Of a DNA stretch of 6,124 nt, positions 3,847-6,124 are shown one piece after another. The notes under the pieces are model-generated. The model made no database searches. It saw only the letters and a list, made by a program, of their open reading frames with translations, and was not told where the DNA came from. How positions within the stretch are numbered: the stretch's first letter is position 1; each line of letters opens with the position of its first letter. Source of the DNA: Acidobacteriota bacterium (GTDB lineage: Bacteria > Acidobacteriota > Terriglobia > UBA7540); assembly GCA_021827245.1 (NCBI GenBank), contig JAKAWN010000403.1, forward strand, positions 1 through 6,124. The letters are read 5' to 3'. Position numbers and translations under genes: made by a program.

Positions 3847-6124
3847 TTATGACGAAGGAGTGGCAGTCGCGGAATCCACTTCTGCGGTCTCGCGGGAAAT
3901 ACCTAATCGGCGCATTTTTGAGGCAAGCGTCGTGCGCTTCAGACCCAGGCGCGCCGCGGCGCCGCGCGGCCCTCCGACAATCCAATTCGTTTCCTGCAAG
4001 ACGCGCAAGATGTGATCGCGCTCGGCCGTGGCGAGCGACTGCGAAGAGGAGTCCATATTGCGTTTGGGCGCATCGGCTTCGAGAGGCGGGGCTTCGAGCT
4101 CGGAGCCACGCGACAGAATGACGGCGCGTTCGATATAGTGCTCGAGCTCCCGGATGTTCCCGGGCCAGGGGTACTCTTTGACCATCTTCATTGCCCGCTG
4201 AGGTATAGCTCCAATTGTCTTGCCGAACTGTCGCGAATATTTGTCCACAAAATGCCGGGCGAGCAGCGGGACGTCGCCAGCGCGATCCCGAAGCGGGGGA
4301 ACGGCAATCGGAAACACGTTCAAGCGGTAGTAGAGGTCGCTGCGGAACGTTCCTTCCTCGACCATTTGGCGAAGATTTCGATTTGTGGCCGCAATGACGC
4401 GCACATTCACCGTGATCGTTTGGGCGCTGCCCAAGCGTTCAAATTGTTTTTCCTGCAAAGCCCTGAGCAATTTGGATTGAAGCTCCAAGGGAATGTCCCC
4501 GATTTCATCAAGAAACAGCGTTCCCTGGTGCGCGAGCTCGAGGCGGCCGATCTGCCGTCCTGCGGACCCAGTAAAAGCCCCTTTCTCATGGCCGAATAAT
4601 TCACTCTCAAACAGAGTCGCCGGGACCGCCGAGCAATTCAGGGTGACGAAGATTTTATCGTGGCGAGTGCTGAGACGATGGATAGCTCGCGCGATGAGTT
4701 CCTTCCCCGTCCCTGTCTCTCCTAGAATCAGAACCGATGAATCAGTAGGGGCAACTGTTTGTACCTGGCTCAGAACGTCTTTGATCGAGGGGCTTTCGCC
4801 CACAATGTCACCGAAATTGAATCTTGTCCTGATTTCGTCTTCAAGGTAATCCTTCTCTTCTGCCAGCCGGTCCCTCATTTCCGTGACTTGCCGGAAGGCC
4901 ATGGCATTGTCGAGGGCAATGGCAATCTGCTCGGCGAGCTGGGTGAGCGAGACGAGGTCCTCATTCGTAAAAGCATTTTCATGGCGGCTTGCAAGAGTGA
5001 GCGTACCCAACACGCGGTCGTGCGCCATCAGGGGAATCCGGCAAGCGGATTGCACCCCCTGATGGACGAGCGTTTCGGAAATCTCCATGGGCTTGCCTTC
5101 TTCCCGGACGCGATTCAGAATAAGCGGCCTGCGCGCCTTGAACGCCCATCCAGCCGGCGAGTTCTCGACGGGAAGCAAACGCTCTTCGTGAATTAATTCA
5201 CCGCTGGCGCGAGATGGAAGCGTACGCACACGCAGTTTACGAATGGCAGAGTCGTAAAGGGCAACTGCAGCATAATCATATTCCTTCACTTTCCGCAGCG
5301 AAGCCGCAATCGCCGCCAGCAATTCTGCAGTGCTGCGCTGCGCGACAAGTTGGTTTGCCGTCTCAAGCAGCAATGCTTCACCGATCCGTTTTCGTTCAGT
5401 AATATCGCGGGCGATCTTGATAAAGCCCAACAGCTTCCCTTCGTCGTCCTTAAGGGCCGTCAAAACCAGATTCGCCCAGAACCGCGACCCGTCTTTTCGC
5501 AAGCGCCAGCCTTCCGTTTCCACACGCCCCTCGGCAGCGGCTATCCGTAGTTCTTCTTCCGGCTTCCCATCTTCAATGTCTTCCGGCAGAAAGAACATTG
5601 AAAAAGGCCGACCAATAACCTCCTCTGCTCCGTACCCTCTCATCCGCTCCGCACCCTTGTTCCAACTGGCAATGTGCCCTTCAGCGTCCAGCATGAAGAT
5701 GGCGTAGTCCTTGACTTCTTCGACCAACATGCTGAATCGCGCTTCGGTTTGGCGCAACGCTTGCTCAGCTTGCTTCCGGCGGCTGATGTCCCTGACCGTA
5801 GCAGCGAGCCTCGCCTCCTGCTCGGTTCTGAATGCCGCAAGACTGATCTCTGCCGGGAATCGAGACCCATCCTTGCCACGGGCTTCGAGCTCGAGGGCTT
5901 CGATTGGCCGAGGCTCCACTTTGCCAGTGTAGTCGAGGAGTTCGAGACAACGGCCGCAAAGCATGGCAGGCAGGCATGTTTCAACGGACCGGCCAATCAG
6001 CTCTGCCCGCGAGTAGCCGAACAACCGCTCAGCAGCGGCGTTCACAAGAAGGATCCGGCCCTCACCGCCGAGGATGAGAACCGCGTCGGGAATCCATTCG
6101 AGAGTACCGTCAATTGAAAATTCG
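3847..6124 (-). CDS. Sigma-54-dependent activator, PAS-PAS-GAF-AAA+-HTH (N-terminus outside window)
   Basis: An FhlA-type bacterial enhancer-binding protein; 758 codons are visible. The frame stays open to the right edge: codons before the GTG at 6045 continue a PAS domain (IPDAVLILGGEGRILLVN), so that GTG is not the start. Numbering from it: PAS1 up to about 88, PAS2 about 102-218, GAF about 225-385, a short coiled coil, then the AAA+ domain about 410-645. The latter has Walker A GETGTGKE (442-449), the sigma-54 loop GAFTGS (489-494), Walker B GTLFLDE (508-514), arginine-finger region FRSDLYYR (567-574) and WPGNIRELE (627-635). A Fis-like HTH spans 670-718 (GPRGAAARLGLKRTTLASKM). It should hydrolyse ATP to open sigma-54 promoters in response to a ligand of the PAS/GAF sensors. 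There is no receiver domain. Oddities are Ser in place of the last Ala of GAFTGA and Cys24, Cys30 and Cys33 in PAS1. The likely target is the promoter at 3709-3725. Confidence 0.95.
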   Translation of the reverse strand, partial: EFSIDGTLEWIPDAVLILGGEGRILLVNAAAERLFGYSRAELIGRSVETCLPAMLCGRCLELLDYTGKVEPRPIEALELEARGKDGSRFPAEISLAAFRTEQEARLAATVRDISRRKQAEQALRQTEARFSMLVEEVKDYAIFMLDAEGHIASWNKGAERMRGYGAEEVIGRPFSMFFLPEDIEDGKPEEELRIAAAEGRVETEGWRLRKDGSRFWANLVLTALKDDEGKLLGFIKIARDITERKRIGEALLLETANQLVAQRSTAELLAAIAASLRKVKEYDYAAVALYDSAIRKLRVRTLPSRASGELIHEERLLPVENSPAGWAFKARRPLILNRVREEGKPMEISETLVHQGVQSACRIPLMAHDRVLGTLTLASRHENAFTNEDLVSLTQLAEQIAIALDNAMAFRQVTEMRDRLAEEKDYLEDEIRTRFNFGDIVGESPSIKDVLSQVQTVAPTDSSVLILGETGTGKELIARAIHRLSTRHDKIFVTLNCSAVPATLFESELFGHEKGAFTGSAGRQIGRLELAHQGTLFLDEIGDIPLELQSKLLRALQEKQFERLGSAQTITVNVRVIAATNRNLRQMVEEGTFRSDLYYRLNVFPIAVPPLRDRAGDVPLLARHFVDKYSRQFGKTIGAIPQRAMKMVKEYPWPGNIRELEHYIERAVILSRGSELEAPPLEADAPKRNMDSSSQSLATAERDHILRVLQETNWIVGGPRGAAARLGLKRTTLASKMRRLGISRETAEVDSATATPSS

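Noticed and set aside
4012..4599. A 195-codon plus-strand ORF inside the activator gene region
   Set aside because: It is antisense to the AAA+ and HTH domains, whose motifs are intact, and its translation shows no recognisable features.
6043..6045. GTG at 6045 as the activator start
   Set aside because: The frame continues upstream to the window edge with residues that complete the first strands of PAS1, so the true start is outside the window.

Overview
The window reads as ordinary chromosomal DNA of a moderately GC-rich Gram-negative bacterium. The closest stylistic match I recognise is Acidobacteriota: a PAS-PAS-GAF-AAA+-Fis regulator of the FhlA type, a small exported Cys-containing protein of a kind I associate with that phylum, and a membrane-anchored monohaem cytochrome c. 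This placement is inference from protein style, because there is no rRNA or marker gene here. I see no mobile element, CRISPR array, tRNA or rRNA.

Every gene I can support lies on the minus strand, so transcription runs from right to left. From the right edge: (1) a sigma-54-dependent transcriptional activator (3847-6124, N-terminus cut off by the window edge); (2) a 190-bp regulatory interval (3657-3846); (3) a small secreted protein (3309-3656); (4) a class I cytochrome c (2799-3272); (5) a 358-bp stretch (2441-2798) with inverted repeats and no convincing gene; (6) a DUF488/YeaO-like protein (2075-2440); (7) a transaldolase of the small FSA/TAL type (1335-1988); (8) a ten-helix-type EamA/DMT permease (226-1338) whose ATG overlaps the transaldolase stop as ATGA; (9) a separate promoter and leader (33-112) and the first ten codons of another minus-strand gene that leaves the window at the left.

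The most notable point is the interval between the activator and the small secreted protein. It carries a near-consensus -24/-12 promoter (TTGGCATG-N4-TTGCG, 3709-3725) with exact 12-bp GG-to-GC spacing. An IHF-like site (3751-3763) lies upstream at about -59. A 23-bp inverted repeat (GTGGCG-N11-CGCCAC, 3814-3836) is centred near -127, where enhancer sites for such activators usually lie. Together these form a complete candidate sigma-54 control region next to its probable activator, driving the secreted protein and cytochrome c, and perhaps the three genes beyond. The activator's first PAS domain has a CxxC pair, so redox or metal sensing is an attractive but unproven guess.

A second regulatory point is at the left end: a TATAAT promoter is followed by a very short leader almost entirely occupied by a perfect 9-bp hairpin whose 3' arm contains the AGGAGG ribosome binding site of the last gene.
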